This document shows, piece by piece, positions 12,969 to 22,676 of a stretch of DNA of 64,000 nucleotides. The position numbers were made by a program, and so were the translations under genes. The stretch is from Stutzerimonas stutzeri (GTDB taxonomy: Bacteria > Pseudomonadota > Gammaproteobacteria > Pseudomonadales > Pseudomonadaceae), in assembly GCF_002890915.1 (NCBI RefSeq), contig NZ_POUT01000007.1, positions 186,001 through 250,000 of the forward strand. The letters run 5' to 3'. The notes beneath the pieces were generated by a model that did no database searches, was not told where the DNA came from, and worked only from the letters and a program-made list of their open reading frames with translations. The first letter of the stretch is position 1, and the number at the start of each line of letters is the position of its first letter.

Positions 12969-13092
12969 GCCAGTTCTCCAGCCCATCCGCCGCCAGCCAT
13001 ACCAGAAGTTGCATGGCGACCGCCCTGCCCGAAGGCAGGGCGGCCTCTTGCTCAGGAGATATTCGTTCAGCCTTTCGTGAGTTTGAGCAGGC
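12969..13092. repeat. 124-bp direct repeat, copy 2
   Basis: Second copy of the repeat at 12439-12562. It covers the 3' end of the first membrane-protein gene and the hairpin at 13023-13040. Repeated ends like this are what a tandem duplication or end-joined gene acquisition leaves. Confidence 0.9.
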
Positions 13093-13456
13093 CAACCGCT
13101 AGAAATAGCCAAGCAGCAGCAATCCCCAAGAGCCAAGATGACCAAAGCATCCGGGGTTTAAGATGAGTCGGAAAATTCTCTATTTCATCAGGCTCCAGCT
13201 CACCACGGCGCAGGTAGAAACCCGAAAGCAGTACGGCGCCTGTTATGGCATTGACCTGCATATAACGCGCAATGAATCCAGGGCCAGCCCATATATTCAA
13301 CTGGTTTCGAATATGGCGGCTGTTCGGGAAAGCTGCTTTCATTTCGTCTAGGTCGTGATAAACCATATAGACCGTGATGGCTTGCCCAATGGCCCCGATT
13401 ACAAAGGGTGCCAGCATAAAAGCGAATGCCCACCAAGATGTCCAGAAGGCAGTCAT
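13067..13456 (-). CDS. Small three-to-four helix membrane protein, candidate immunity protein 1
   Basis: 129 residues with hydrophobic segments at about 8-32, 65-85 and 103-125. Its ATG overlaps the TGA of the upstream 421-residue gene in an ATGA arrangement, so the two are translationally coupled. It is a diverged paralogue of the next gene downstream. I do not recognise a named family. A polytopic inner-membrane protein encoded directly behind a protein with a membrane-inserting tail is the usual layout of a pore-forming toxin and its immunity protein; this is inference. Confidence 0.65.
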   Translation of the reverse strand: MTAFWTSWWAFAFMLAPFVIGAIGQAITVYMVYHDLDEMKAAFPNSRHIRNQLNIWAGPGFIARYMQVNAITGAVLLSGFYLRRGELEPDEIENFPTHLKPRMLWSSWLLGIAAAWLFLAVGLLKLTKG

Positions 13457-14718
13457 GGTCTAGTTTGCTCGTACAAGAATTCCCCCATCCACTCCCCACC
13501 TGCTCCGCCGCCAGCCCCACCCACAACTGAAGCGCCGCCGACCACGACCAGGCCGCACACAATTCCGCCTATACCGCCAGATCCCAAACCGATAGCCGCA
13601 CAAATAGGCCCTGCCGCAAAACGACTGGCAATGCCCACAGCAAGCGTTCCGCCACCTATCCCACCGGCAAAACCACCCGTCTCGGTGAAGCGGATTTTCT
13701 GGCAGGCCTGGGTTTCCCCTGCCCGGCATACCTCTTGAACCTTCAAAGTCGAGGCCGTACCGCCCAGGGCAAAGCCAATATAACCACCGTACTTGAGATA
13801 TTTGGCTGCCTTGGCAATCTCGTCCATATGGGTGGCGTAGCCGGGTATCTGTCCGGGACCTCCACCTTTGCTCCAGTGGTGGACCAGGCTGCGAGTGGAG
13901 ATGCCGAGATCGCGGCGTAATGTCGAGTAGTCGCCTAGCCCCAGCTGTTTGCCGAGGAAGGTCGCTTTCAACTGGGCGTCGAGCTGGCGGTACAGTTGTT
14001 GGCGTGAGGCGAAGAACCGTGGGCTCTGCAGGTGGCCATGCGTGGCGAACTCGCGTTGATGCAGGAATTCGAGGTCGTGCAGGGTGCCCGTGATCTGTTT
14101 CAGGCCCGTTTCCAGGACATCCTTGCCTATCCCCAGTGACTGGCTGGCGCCGTTCACCATCAAGGCGATTTCGGCCTGATGCGCTGCCATGAAGTCAGCC
14201 TCGCCTTCGCTTAGCGGCTCTAAGGCGGTGCGCACCTTCGTGGCCGCATCCATCAGCTCGGCCTCTTCGCGCAGGCAGGCAGAGGGATTGAGCAGGTTAC
14301 CGAGGACGAATATTTCCCCAGCCTTGAAACCTTGGGCGAAGGTGGGATTCAGTGCCTTGATGCGGTTGGTCAGGTGTGAGTGAGGTTGGTCGGCGAATAG
14401 CCTGGCGAGCACTTGTTCGCCGGACATGCTGCGCGGCACGAGGTAGAAGCCAGGCGGCAGGGGCTCGGGGAGCTTGAGCATGTCGGGTGGCGGCCAGTCC
14501 GTTAGCTCGGGTATGACCTCGGCTTTCTCCTCCCAGGCGGCGAAGGAGGCACCGCCGTTACCGGGCTTGCTCTTCGGCAACTCGGCCTGCTGGCTCCAGC
14601 CCCGATCAATCTCCCAACTGGAGTCCCGGTAGCCGATGCTGCCTGCCCTCCAGTCGGTATCCAAGTCCCCGCTCCTGGCGAACGGGTAGGTTGGGTCTTT
14701 AAGGTTATCCGTCCCCAT
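13453..14718 (-). CDS. Candidate membrane-targeting toxin/effector with LysM-like and glycine-zipper regions
   Basis: 421 residues, no signal peptide. An N-terminal polar region (1-80) is followed by a LysM-like stretch (about 85-140: GFYLVPRSMSGEQVLARLF ... NPTF ... GEIFVLGNLLNP), a long helical middle (about 150-290), and a C-terminal tail of about 120 residues that is very rich in glycine and alanine with hydrophobic zippers (GGYIGFALGGTAS; GGFAGGIGGG; GLGSGGIGGIVCGLVVVGG). The ATG at 14718 is favoured by an AGGGAAG ribosome site; GTG 14724 is the alternative. Lack of a signal peptide plus a membrane-active tail suits a type VI-type cargo effector. No VgrG, Hcp or PAAR gene is in view, so this remains a hypothesis. 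Confidence 0.5.
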   Translation of the reverse strand: MGTDNLKDPTYPFARSGDLDTDWRAGSIGYRDSSWEIDRGWSQQAELPKSKPGNGGASFAAWEEKAEVIPELTDWPPPDMLKLPEPLPPGFYLVPRSMSGEQVLARLFADQPHSHLTNRIKALNPTFAQGFKAGEIFVLGNLLNPSACLREEAELMDAATKVRTALEPLSEGEADFMAAHQAEIALMVNGASQSLGIGKDVLETGLKQITGTLHDLEFLHQREFATHGHLQSPRFFASRQQLYRQLDAQLKATFLGKQLGLGDYSTLRRDLGISTRSLVHHWSKGGGPGQIPGYATHMDEIAKAAKYLKYGGYIGFALGGTASTLKVQEVCRAGETQACQKIRFTETGGFAGGIGGGTLAVGIASRFAAGPICAAIGLGSGGIGGIVCGLVVVGGASVVGGAGGGAGGEWMGEFLYEQTRP

Positions 14719-14792
14719 GAGCACTTCCCTATGCTGTCAAGTCCGGGCAGGAGTGTACTGTTTCAAGGGCACGGTCAATTGGCCTCTGTTCA

Positions 14793-15004
14793 CGAAACTT
14801 GTGCTAGAGCAGCAGCATGTCGGGCGCATGAAGGAAGCCTGTGTGCTGCTCGCCGGGACCAGCCTGGAGGTTCAGGCTATCGGTCAGGAGGTGGGGTTCA
14901 CCAGCGGGGCCAACTTCGCCACCGCGTTCAAGGAGCGCTTCGGTGTGTCACCGAGCCAGTTTCGCCAGACCTGCCTGGCGAAGGATGTCGGCGAGCCCGC
15001 ATAA
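14793..15004 (+). pseudogene. AraC-family regulator remnant (C-terminal helix-turn-helix)
   Basis: The frame reads RMKEACVLLAGTSLEVQAI and GEVGF-like GQEVGFTSGANFATAF then KERFGVSPSQFRQT, which is the second half of an AraC/XylS DNA-binding domain. The first helix-turn-helix and all of the sensing domain are missing; upstream lies the start of the candidate effector. It is probably a decayed fragment left by rearrangement. Confidence 0.75.
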
Positions 15005-15181
15005 GGTGGCATCGGCACGGGGCTGGCCGTGGCGCTTGTCTCCACGAGTCGCCGCAGGTCGTGGCGCTCCCGTTTTCGCCACGATGGCCTATGCTCACCA
15101 ATGGTGCATTGCACCAATTTGAGGCGTTTCATTGATGCAAGGCAATGGTCCGGCTGGTTCGGGCGTGGTTCGGGAGCGACC

Positions 15182-15195
15182 TTGATTGCAGTCAA
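15182..15195 (+). promoter_or_regulatory. FNR/DNR box of nosR
   Basis: TTGATTGCAGTCAA matches TTGAT-N4-ATCAA with one difference. Activation from -41.5 would put the start of transcription near 15230, about 30 bp before nosR, with a -10-like TACCAT at 15219-15224. Confidence 0.8.
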
Positions 15196-15259
15196 GGGGG
15201 CTTGCCGAATGCCTCACCTACCATTGCGCCGCAATCGAGCAGTGGAAGTAGGTAACCTG

Positions 15260-17434
15260 ATGAAGCCCCAGCTTTCTGTCGCCGGCGCGTTGTTCTCATG
15301 GGGAAAAAGCCTCGTCATTCTCCTGGCCATGATGGCTGCGGTGCTGCCAGCACAGGCCACGGTGTACGAGGCCGAGCAGCAGCGTATCGAGCAATTCTTC
15401 CCCGATGCCCAGAGCATCTCCGAGCCCGAGGGCGACTACCAGGTCCGCACCCTGCGCAAGGGTGACGAGGTCCTCGGCTATGCCTTCCAGACCATCAACG
15501 TCACCAACATTCCGGCCTACTCCGGCAAGCCGATCAACCTGCAGGTGCTGCTCGATCCGCAAGGGGCGATCAAGGACGCCTACATGCTCGAGCACCACGA
15601 GCCGATCCTGCTGATCGGTATCCCCGAGCAAAAGGTCCACGACTTCAACGCGCATTACGCCGGCATCAAGGCCGATCAGCGCGTGGTGGTCGGTCGTTCC
15701 AGCGACAGCAATGCGGTGACCATCGATGCGGTGACCGGCGCGACCGTCACGGTGATGGTGATCAACGAGATCGTCATGCGCGCCGCCCATGAGGTGGCCG
15801 TGTCGCTGGGGCTGATCGACGCCGGCGCGAGCGCCCGGCCGAAGCCCGCCAGCGTGCGCGAGGACGTCTACCAGCCGGCCAGCTGGAGCGAACTCACCGG
15901 CAACGGTGCGATCCGCCGCCTGCACCTGACCCGCGGGCAGATCGACGAGGCGTTCAAGGGCACCGAGGCCGAGGGCATCGACGAGGCCTCGCCGGAGACT
16001 GCCGGCGAAACCTTCATCGACCTCTACGCCACCCACCTGAATCCGCCGACCATCGGCCGCAACCTGCTGGGCGACAGCCAGTACCGCGACCTCATGCAGG
16101 GGCTCAAGCCCGGCGAGCACGCCATCGCCGTGCTGGGCAGCGGCGACTACTCGTTCAAGGGCTCGGGCTACGTGCGCGGCGGCATCTTCGATCGGGTACA
16201 GCTGCGCCAGTTCGGCAACATCATCAGCTTCCGCGACCTGGACTTCATCCGCCTGTCCGACGTCTATGCCGAAGGCATGCCGGGCTTCAGCGAGATGGCG
16301 ATCTTCATCGTCCGCGAGCACGTGGCGTTCGACCCGGGCTCGCCCTGGAACCTGGAGCTGCTGGTGCGGCGCCAGACCGGCCCGATCAGCGGCGTGTTCA
16401 CCAGCTTCGAACTGCCCTACCAGATGCCCGAGGCCTACATCGAGCGGCCGCAACCCACCGCCGAGGAACTGGCCGCCATCGAGGAAGCCAATCGGCCGAT
16501 GTGGCTGAACATCTGGTACCAGAAGAGCTTCCAGATCGGCGTGATCGTCGCGGCGCTGCTGCTGCTGACGGTGATCCTCTTCCTGCAGGACAAGTTCACC
16601 GAGAAGCCGCACTTCCTGCACTGGCTGCGCCGTGGCTACCTGTTGTTCACCGTGCTGTTCATCGGCTGGTACATGCTGGGGCAGCTGTCGGTGGTCAACG
16701 TGCTGACCTTCGTCCATGCGCTGTTCCAGGACTTCCGCTGGGAGCTGTTCCTCTCCGACCCGGTGATCTTCATCATCTGGACCTTCACCGCGGCGACCAT
16801 CCTGCTCTGGGGCCGTGGCGTGTTCTGCGGCTGGCTGTGCCCGTTCGGCGCGCTGCAGGAGCTGATCAACGAGGCCGCGCGCAAGCTGAAGATCCCGCAG
16901 TACGAACTGCCCTTCGCGGTGCACGAGCGGCTCTGGGCGATCAAGTACATCATCCTGCTGGTGCTGTTCGGCATCTCCCTGGAGTCGATGATGCTGGCCG
17001 AGAAGGCGGCCGAGGTGGAGCCGTTCAAGACCGCGGTCATGCTCAAGTTCGACCGCCAGTGGTGGTTCGTCGCCTACGCGGTGTTCCTGCTGGTGATCAA
17101 CGTCTTCACCCGCAAGGTGTACTGCCGCTACGTCTGCCCGCTGGGCGCGGCGCTGGCGATCCCGACCAAGCTGCGCCTGTTCGACTGGCTCAAGCGGCGC
17201 AAGGAGTGCGGCACCCCCTGTCAGTTGTGCGCCAAGGAGTGCGAGATCCAGGCGATCCACCCCGACGGTCACATCAACGCCAACGAGTGCCACTACTGTC
17301 TCGATTGCCAGATGACTTACCACAACGACCACAAGTGCCCGCCGCTGGTGAACAAGCAAAAGCGCAAGAAGCGCGACAAGAAGGCGCCGACATCCGCTGA
17401 CCTGATTCCCGTAGTGCAAGTGGTGGAACCCTGA
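15260..17434 (+). CDS. nosR: NosR, membrane flavo-iron-sulfur protein for N2O reduction
   Basis: 724 residues, the family length. Supplies electrons to, and is needed for expression of, N2O reductase. It has a signal segment, a periplasmic FMN-binding domain with the covalent flavin site DAVTGATV (about residues 157-164), several membrane helices from about 420, two CxxxCP motifs (CGWLCPFGA, CRYVCPLGA), and a C-terminal ferredoxin-like part with CGTPCQLCAKEC and CHYCLDC. Start is ATG 15260 with an AGTAGGT ribosome site; the upstream in-frame extension is not family-like. First gene of nosRZDFYL-tatE. Confidence 0.96.
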   Translation: MKPQLSVAGALFSWGKSLVILLAMMAAVLPAQATVYEAEQQRIEQFFPDAQSISEPEGDYQVRTLRKGDEVLGYAFQTINVTNIPAYSGKPINLQVLLDPQGAIKDAYMLEHHEPILLIGIPEQKVHDFNAHYAGIKADQRVVVGRSSDSNAVTIDAVTGATVTVMVINEIVMRAAHEVAVSLGLIDAGASARPKPASVREDVYQPASWSELTGNGAIRRLHLTRGQIDEAFKGTEAEGIDEASPETAGETFIDLYATHLNPPTIGRNLLGDSQYRDLMQGLKPGEHAIAVLGSGDYSFKGSGYVRGGIFDRVQLRQFGNIISFRDLDFIRLSDVYAEGMPGFSEMAIFIVREHVAFDPGSPWNLELLVRRQTGPISGVFTSFELPYQMPEAYIERPQPTAEELAAIEEANRPMWLNIWYQKSFQIGVIVAALLLLTVILFLQDKFTEKPHFLHWLRRGYLLFTVLFIGWYMLGQLSVVNVLTFVHALFQDFRWELFLSDPVIFIIWTFTAATILLWGRGVFCGWLCPFGALQELINEAARKLKIPQYELPFAVHERLWAIKYIILLVLFGISLESMMLAEKAAEVEPFKTAVMLKFDRQWWFVAYAVFLLVINVFTRKVYCRYVCPLGAALAIPTKLRLFDWLKRRKECGTPCQLCAKECEIQAIHPDGHINANECHYCLDCQMTYHNDHKCPPLVNKQKRKKRDKKAPTSADLIPVVQVVEP

Positions 17435-17501
17435 GCGGCCGCCGGCGGCGAGGCGCTCGATCGATCGTGTTTGAAGAGATGTCCCAAAGGAGCGAAACCC
17501 C

Positions 17502-19415
17502 ATGAGTGACAAGAGCAAGAGCAATCCCGAGGTGCTGGAGAAGGGCGGCCTCAGCCGTCGCGGCTTCCTGGGCGCCAGTGCGGTAACCGGAGCGGCGGTT
17601 GCCGCCACGGCGCTGGGCGGCGCGGTGATGAGCCGCGAAACCTGGGCCGCAGCGGTCAAGGACGCGCAGCAGAAGATCCATGTCGCACCGGGCGAGCTGG
17701 ATGAGTACTACGGCTTCTGGAGCGGCGGCCACCAGGGCGAGGTCCGTGTGCTGGGCATTCCGTCGATGCGCGAGCTGATGCGCATCCCGGTGTTCAACGT
17801 CGACTCCGCCACCGGCTGGGGCCTGACCAACGAGAGCAAGCACATCCTCGGCGACAGCGCCAAGTTCCAGAACGGCGACTGCCACCATCCGCACATCTCC
17901 ATGACCGACGGCAAGTACGATGGCAAGTACCTGTTCATCAACGACAAGGCCAACACCCGTGTCGCGCGCATCCGTCTGGACATCATGAAGTGCGACAAGA
18001 TCCTGACCGTGCCGAACTGCCAGGCGATCCACGGTCTGCGCCTGCAGAAGGTGCCGCACACCAAGTATGTCTTCGCCAATGCCGAGTTCGTGATTCCGCA
18101 TCCGAACGATGGCAAGGTCTTCGACCTGCAGGACGAGAACAGCTACACGATGTACAACGTCATCGACGCCGAGAAGATGGAGATGGCCTTCCAGATCATC
18201 GTCGACGGCAACCTCGATAACACCGATGCCGACTACACCGGTCGCTTCGCTGCTGCCACCTGCTACAACTCGGAGAAGGCCTTCGACCTGGGCGGCATGA
18301 TGCGCAACGAGCGCGACTGGGTGGTGGTGTTCGACATCCATGCTGCCGAGAAAGCGGTCAAGGACGGCAAGTTTGTTACCCTGGGCGACTCCAAGGTGCC
18401 GGTGCTCGACGGTCGCAAGAAGAACGGCAACGACAGCGCGTTCACCCGCTACGTGCCGGTGCCGAAGAACCCGCACGGCTGCAACACCTCGTCCGATGGC
18501 AAGTACTTCATCGCCAACGGCAAGCTGTCGCCGACCGTGTCGATGATCGCCATCGACATGCTGCCCGACCTGTTCGCCGGCAAGCTCAAGGACCCGCGCG
18601 ACGTGGTCGTCGGCGAGCCCGAGCTGGGTCTCGGCCCGCTGCACACCACCTTCGACGGCCGCGGCAACGCCTACACCACGCTGTTCATCGACAGCCAGGT
18701 GGTCAAGTGGAACATGGAGGAGGCCCGCCGCGCCTACAAGGGCGAGAAGGTCAACTACATCAAGCAGAAGCTCGACGTGCACTACCAGCCGGGCCACCTG
18801 CACGCCTCGCTGTGCGAAACCAGCGAAGCCGATGGCAAGTGGCTGGTGGCGCTGTGCAAGTTCTCCAAGGACCGCTTCCTGCCCACCGGCCCGCTGCACC
18901 CGGAAAACGACCAGTTGATCGACATCTCCGGCGACGAGATGAAGCTGGTGCATGACGGCCCGACCTTCGCCGAGCCGCACGACTGCATCATGGCCCGTCG
19001 CGACCAGATCAAGACCCGCAAGATCTGGGACCGCAACGATCCGTACTTCGCGCCGACCGTGGCCATGGCCAAGAAGGACGGCATCAACCTGGATACCGAC
19101 AACAAGGTCATCCGTGACGGCAACAAGGTGCGCGTGTACATGACCTCCATGGCGCCGGCGTACGGCGTCACCGAGTTCACCGTCAAGCAGGGCGACGAAG
19201 TCACCGTGACCATCACCAACATCGACCAGATCGAGGACGTGTCCCACGGCTTCGTCATGGTCAACCATGGTGTGAGTATGGAGATCAGCCCGCAGCAGAC
19301 CTCTTCCGTTACCTTTGTTGCCGACAAGCCCGGCCTGCACTGGTACTACTGCAGCTGGTTCTGCCACGCGCTGCACATGGAAATGGTCGGCCGCATGATG
19401 GTCGAGCCGGCCTGA
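17502..19415 (+). CDS. nosZ: Nitrous oxide reductase NosZ (clade I)
   Basis: 637 residues; reduces N2O to N2 in the periplasm. A Tat signal (LSRRGFLGAS, about 20-29) marks it as clade I, exported folded. The beta-propeller holds the CuZ histidines, including DCHHPH near residue 127. The C-terminal cupredoxin domain carries the CuA ligands: HGFVMVNHG, then CSWFCHALHMEM. The ATG has an AAAGGAG ribosome site. It follows nosR by 67 bp. No separate FNR box is visible just upstream, so read-through from nosR is likely the main input. Confidence 0.98.
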   Translation: MSDKSKSNPEVLEKGGLSRRGFLGASAVTGAAVAATALGGAVMSRETWAAAVKDAQQKIHVAPGELDEYYGFWSGGHQGEVRVLGIPSMRELMRIPVFNVDSATGWGLTNESKHILGDSAKFQNGDCHHPHISMTDGKYDGKYLFINDKANTRVARIRLDIMKCDKILTVPNCQAIHGLRLQKVPHTKYVFANAEFVIPHPNDGKVFDLQDENSYTMYNVIDAEKMEMAFQIIVDGNLDNTDADYTGRFAAATCYNSEKAFDLGGMMRNERDWVVVFDIHAAEKAVKDGKFVTLGDSKVPVLDGRKKNGNDSAFTRYVPVPKNPHGCNTSSDGKYFIANGKLSPTVSMIAIDMLPDLFAGKLKDPRDVVVGEPELGLGPLHTTFDGRGNAYTTLFIDSQVVKWNMEEARRAYKGEKVNYIKQKLDVHYQPGHLHASLCETSEADGKWLVALCKFSKDRFLPTGPLHPENDQLIDISGDEMKLVHDGPTFAEPHDCIMARRDQIKTRKIWDRNDPYFAPTVAMAKKDGINLDTDNKVIRDGNKVRVYMTSMAPAYGVTEFTVKQGDEVTVTITNIDQIEDVSHGFVMVNHGVSMEISPQQTSSVTFVADKPGLHWYYCSWFCHALHMEMVGRMMVEPA

Positions 19416-19498
19416 GTCCTGTCTGGGCAAGGGGAGTCGCAGCCTGTGGCCGCGGCCCCCTCCAGAGGATGAAAAGCTGCGGTTTGCCAATCGAACCT

Positions 19499-19555
19499 GT
19501 AGGAGCCGGTTTGCCGGCGATCAGCCAAGAGCATCGCCGGCAAGCCGGCTCCTAC
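19499..19555. repeat. REP-type palindrome between nosZ and nosD
   Basis: Two 23-base arms (19499-19521 and 19533-19555) pair with a single G:T-type mismatch around an 11-base loop. The core GGAGCC...TTGCCGGCGAT is typical of Pseudomonas REP elements. Located in the operon, it could stabilise the nosZ message or lower transcription of nosDFYL. Confidence 0.85.
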
Positions 19556-19604
19556 AAAAACAGTTGCTATACGCAAACCGGCAGATAGAAAGAAGGTAAA
19601 CGCA

Positions 19605-20903
19605 GTGCTCCAACCAGTGCTTCAACCCCTGGCACTTCTGGTGCTCCTGTTTCTCGGCGGCGTGGCCCAGGCGGCGCCGCAACCGATCACCGCTCTGCCG
19701 CTGCAGGCCGAGGGTGACCATCACTGGCGATTGCCCGCCGGCGAGTATGCCGGCCAGTTCCATATCGACCAGCCGCTGCAGCTGCGCTGCGAGCCCGGTG
19801 CGATCATCCGCGCGCAGGGCGCCGGCAACGCGCTGACCATCAACGCGCCCGACGTGACCGTCGAAGGCTGCACCCTGCTCGATTGGGGCCGCGACCTGAC
19901 CGAAATGAATGCGGCCGTGTTCATCACCGCCGGGGCGCGGGGCGCGGTGATCCGCGACAACCGCCTCGAAGGCGCTGGCTTCGGCATCTGGGTCGACGGC
20001 ACGCAGGACGTCGGCGTGATCGGCAACCGCATCGTCGGCGACGCCAGCGTGCGCTCGCAGGATCGCGGCAACGGCATCCACCTGTATGCGGTGCATGGCG
20101 CCCGGGTCGTCGGCAACCATGTGCGCGATACGCGCGACGGCATCTATATCGATACCTCCAACGGCAACCACCTGGAGGGCAATGTCCTCGAGGACCTGCG
20201 CTACGGCGTGCACTACATGTTCGCCAACGACAACAGCGTGATCGGCAACATCACCCGCCGCACCCGCACCGGCTTCGCGCTGATGCAGAGCCGCAAGCTG
20301 ACGGTGACCGGCAACCGCTCCGAGCATGACCAGAACTACGGCATCCTGATGAACTACATCACCTACTCGACCATCCGCGACAACTTCGTCAGCGACGTGC
20401 AGCGCGGCGATACCGAAGGTGACAGCATGATCAGCGGCGGCGAGGGCAAGGCGCTGTTCATCTACAATTCGTTGTTCAACACCATCGAACACAACCATTT
20501 AGCCCGCAGCGGCCTGGGCATCCATCTCACTGCCGGATCGGAGGACAATCGCATCTCCGGCAACGCCTTCATCGGCAACCAGCAACAGGTCAAGTACGTC
20601 GCCACCCGCAACCAGGAATGGTCGGTGGACGGTCGCGGTAACTACTGGAGCGACTACCTGGGCTGGGACCGCAACGACGATGGCCTCGGCGACGTGGCCT
20701 ACGAGCCCAACGACAACGTCGACCGCCTGCTCTGGCTGTACCCGCAGGTACGCCTGCTGATGAACAGCCCGAGCATCGAGGTGCTGCGCTGGGTACAGCG
20801 GGCCTTTCCGGTGCTCAAGTCGCCCGGGGTGCAGGACAGCCATCCATTGATGAAGCTGCCGACCGAAAGTCTCCTAATCGAAAACCAGGAACCAACGTCA
20901 TGA
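19605..20903 (+). CDS. nosD: NosD, periplasmic copper-site maturation protein
   Basis: 432 residues with a signal peptide ending near AQAAP. The rest is a right-handed beta-helix of parallel repeats (repeated G-N-x-I/V and D-N patterns, e.g. [21 protein letters not shown]) typical of NosD/CASH-domain proteins. It works with NosFY to deliver sulfur and copper for the CuZ site. Start is GTG 19605 with an AGAAGGT ribosome site. Its stop overlaps the nosF start. Confidence 0.95.
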   Translation: MLQPVLQPLALLVLLFLGGVAQAAPQPITALPLQAEGDHHWRLPAGEYAGQFHIDQPLQLRCEPGAIIRAQGAGNALTINAPDVTVEGCTLLDWGRDLTEMNAAVFITAGARGAVIRDNRLEGAGFGIWVDGTQDVGVIGNRIVGDASVRSQDRGNGIHLYAVHGARVVGNHVRDTRDGIYIDTSNGNHLEGNVLEDLRYGVHYMFANDNSVIGNITRRTRTGFALMQSRKLTVTGNRSEHDQNYGILMNYITYSTIRDNFVSDVQRGDTEGDSMISGGEGKALFIYNSLFNTIEHNHLARSGLGIHLTAGSEDNRISGNAFIGNQQQVKYVATRNQEWSVDGRGNYWSDYLGWDRNDDGLGDVAYEPNDNVDRLLWLYPQVRLLMNSPSIEVLRWVQRAFPVLKSPGVQDSHPLMKLPTESLLIENQEPTS

Positions 20904-21826
20904 ACGCCGTCGAGATCCAGGGCGTAAGCCAGCGTTACGGCAGCATGACCGTGCTGCACGATTTGAATCTGAACCTCGGCGAGGGAGAAGTGCTGGGGCT
21001 GTTCGGCCACAACGGCGCCGGCAAGACCACCAGCATGAAGCTGATCCTCGGCCTGCTCGCGCCGAGCGTGGGGCAGGTGCGGGTGCTCGGCCGCGCGCCG
21101 AACGATCCGCAGGTGCGCCGCCAGCTCGGCTACCTGCCGGAGAACGTCACCTTCTATCCGCAACTCACCGGCCGCGAGACCCTGCGCCATTTCGCCCGCC
21201 TCAAGGGCGCCGCAGTGAGCCAGGTGGACGAGCTGCTTGAGCAGGTCGGCCTGGCGCACGCCGCCGACCGCCGGGTGAAGACCTATTCCAAGGGCATGCG
21301 CCAGCGCCTCGGCCTGGCCCAGGCGCTGCTCGGCGAGCCGCGGCTGCTGTTGCTCGACGAACCGACGGTGGGTTTGGACCCCATCGCCACCCAGGACCTC
21401 TACCTGCTGATCGACCGCCTGCGCCAGCGCGGCACCAGCATCATCCTCTGCTCCCACGTGCTGCCGGGGGTCGAGGCGCACATCAACCGCGCGGCGATCC
21501 TCGCCAAGGGCCGCCTGCAGGCGGTGGGCAGCCTGACGCAGCTGCGCGCCGAGGCCGGCCTGCCGGTGCGTATCCGTGCCAGCGGCATCAGCGAGCGGGA
21601 TAGCTGGCTGCGCCGCTGGAACGACGCCGGCCACAGCGCGCGTGGGCTCAGCGAGTCGAGCATCGAAGTGGTGGCGGTCAACGGCCACAAGCTGGTGTTG
21701 CTGCGCCAGCTGCTCGGCGAGGGCGCGCCGGAGGACATCGAGATCCACCAGCCCTCGCTGGAGGACCTGTACCGCTACTACATGGAGCGCGCCGGCGACG
21801 TGCGCGCCCAGGAGGGCAGAGCATGA
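20900..21826 (+). CDS. nosF: NosF, ABC transporter ATP-binding protein
   Basis: 308 residues. Walker A is GHNGAGKTT (about 36-44), the signature is [15 protein letters not shown], and Walker B is [13 protein letters not shown]. With NosY it forms the transporter that works with NosD in CuZ assembly. The start overlaps the nosD stop by four bases and its own stop overlaps the nosY start, so the set is translationally coupled. Confidence 0.96.
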   Translation: MNAVEIQGVSQRYGSMTVLHDLNLNLGEGEVLGLFGHNGAGKTTSMKLILGLLAPSVGQVRVLGRAPNDPQVRRQLGYLPENVTFYPQLTGRETLRHFARLKGAAVSQVDELLEQVGLAHAADRRVKTYSKGMRQRLGLAQALLGEPRLLLLDEPTVGLDPIATQDLYLLIDRLRQRGTSIILCSHVLPGVEAHINRAAILAKGRLQAVGSLTQLRAEAGLPVRIRASGISERDSWLRRWNDAGHSARGLSESSIEVVAVNGHKLVLLRQLLGEGAPEDIEIHQPSLEDLYRYYMERAGDVRAQEGRA

Positions 21827-22653
21827 ACCAGGTGTGGAACATCGCCCGCAAGGAACTCAGCGACGGCCTGCGCAACCGCTGGCTGCTCGCCATCAGCCTG
21901 CTGTTCGCCGTGCTCGCGGTGGGCATCGCCTGGCTCGGCGCCGCGGCGTCCGGCCAGCTGGGGTTCACCTCGATCCCGGCGACCATCGCCAGCCTGGCCA
22001 GCCTGGCCACCTTCCTGATGCCGCTGATCGCGCTGCTGCTGGCCTACGATGCCATCGTCGGCGAGGACGAGGGCGGCACGCTGATGCTGCTGCTGACCTA
22101 TCCGCTGGGGCGCGGGCAGATCCTGCTGGGCAAGTTCGTCGGCCATGGGCTGATCCTCGCCCTGGCGGTGCTGATCGGCTTCGGCTGCGCCGCGCTGGCG
22201 ATCGCCGTGCTGGTCGAGGACATCGAGCTGGGTCTGCTGCTCTGGGCCTTCGGCCGCTTCATGCTGTCCTCGACGCTGCTCGGCTGGGTGTTCCTCGCCC
22301 TGGCCTACGTGCTCAGTGGCAAGGTCAACGAGAAGTCCAGCGCCGCCGGGCTGGCGCTCGGCGTGTGGTTCCTCTTCGTGCTGGTCTTCGACCTGGTGCT
22401 GCTGGCGCTGCTGGTGCTCAGCGAAGGCAAGTTCAACCCCGAGCTGCTGCCCTGGCTGCTGCTGCTCAACCCCACCGACATCTACCGGCTGATCAACCTG
22501 TCCGGCTTCGAAGGCAGCGGCAGCGCCATGGGCGTGCTGTCGCTGGGCAGCGACCTGCCGGTGCCCGGCGCCGTGCTCTGGCTGTGCCTGCTGGCCTGGG
22601 CCGGGGTGTCGCTGCTGCTGGCCTACCGGATTTTCCGGCGGCGCCTGGCGTGA
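21823..22653 (+). CDS. nosY: NosY, ABC transporter permease
   Basis: 276 residues with six hydrophobic helices and the ABC-2 family opening [14 protein letters not shown]. Membrane partner of NosF. Starts in an ATGA overlap with the nosF stop; nosL follows 23 bp later. Confidence 0.95.
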   Translation: MNQVWNIARKELSDGLRNRWLLAISLLFAVLAVGIAWLGAAASGQLGFTSIPATIASLASLATFLMPLIALLLAYDAIVGEDEGGTLMLLLTYPLGRGQILLGKFVGHGLILALAVLIGFGCAALAIAVLVEDIELGLLLWAFGRFMLSSTLLGWVFLALAYVLSGKVNEKSSAAGLALGVWFLFVLVFDLVLLALLVLSEGKFNPELLPWLLLLNPTDIYRLINLSGFEGSGSAMGVLSLGSDLPVPGAVLWLCLLAWAGVSLLLAYRIFRRRLA

Positions 22654-22676
22654 TGTGCATTCTCAAGGAGACGAAT

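Noticed and set aside
17434..17502. Separate FNR box for nosZ
   Set aside because: No TTGAT-N4-ATCAA-like sequence with a proper second half is seen between nosR and nosZ.
15296..17659. 787-residue frame on the minus strand opposite nosR and nosZ
   Set aside because: It is antisense to nosR, whose motifs are unmistakable, and has alanine/arginine/valine-rich low-complexity sequence typical of GC-rich shadow frames.
17274..19490. 738-residue frame opposite nosZ
   Set aside because: Shadow frame of nosZ; no family motifs and histidine/valine/leucine-rich composition.
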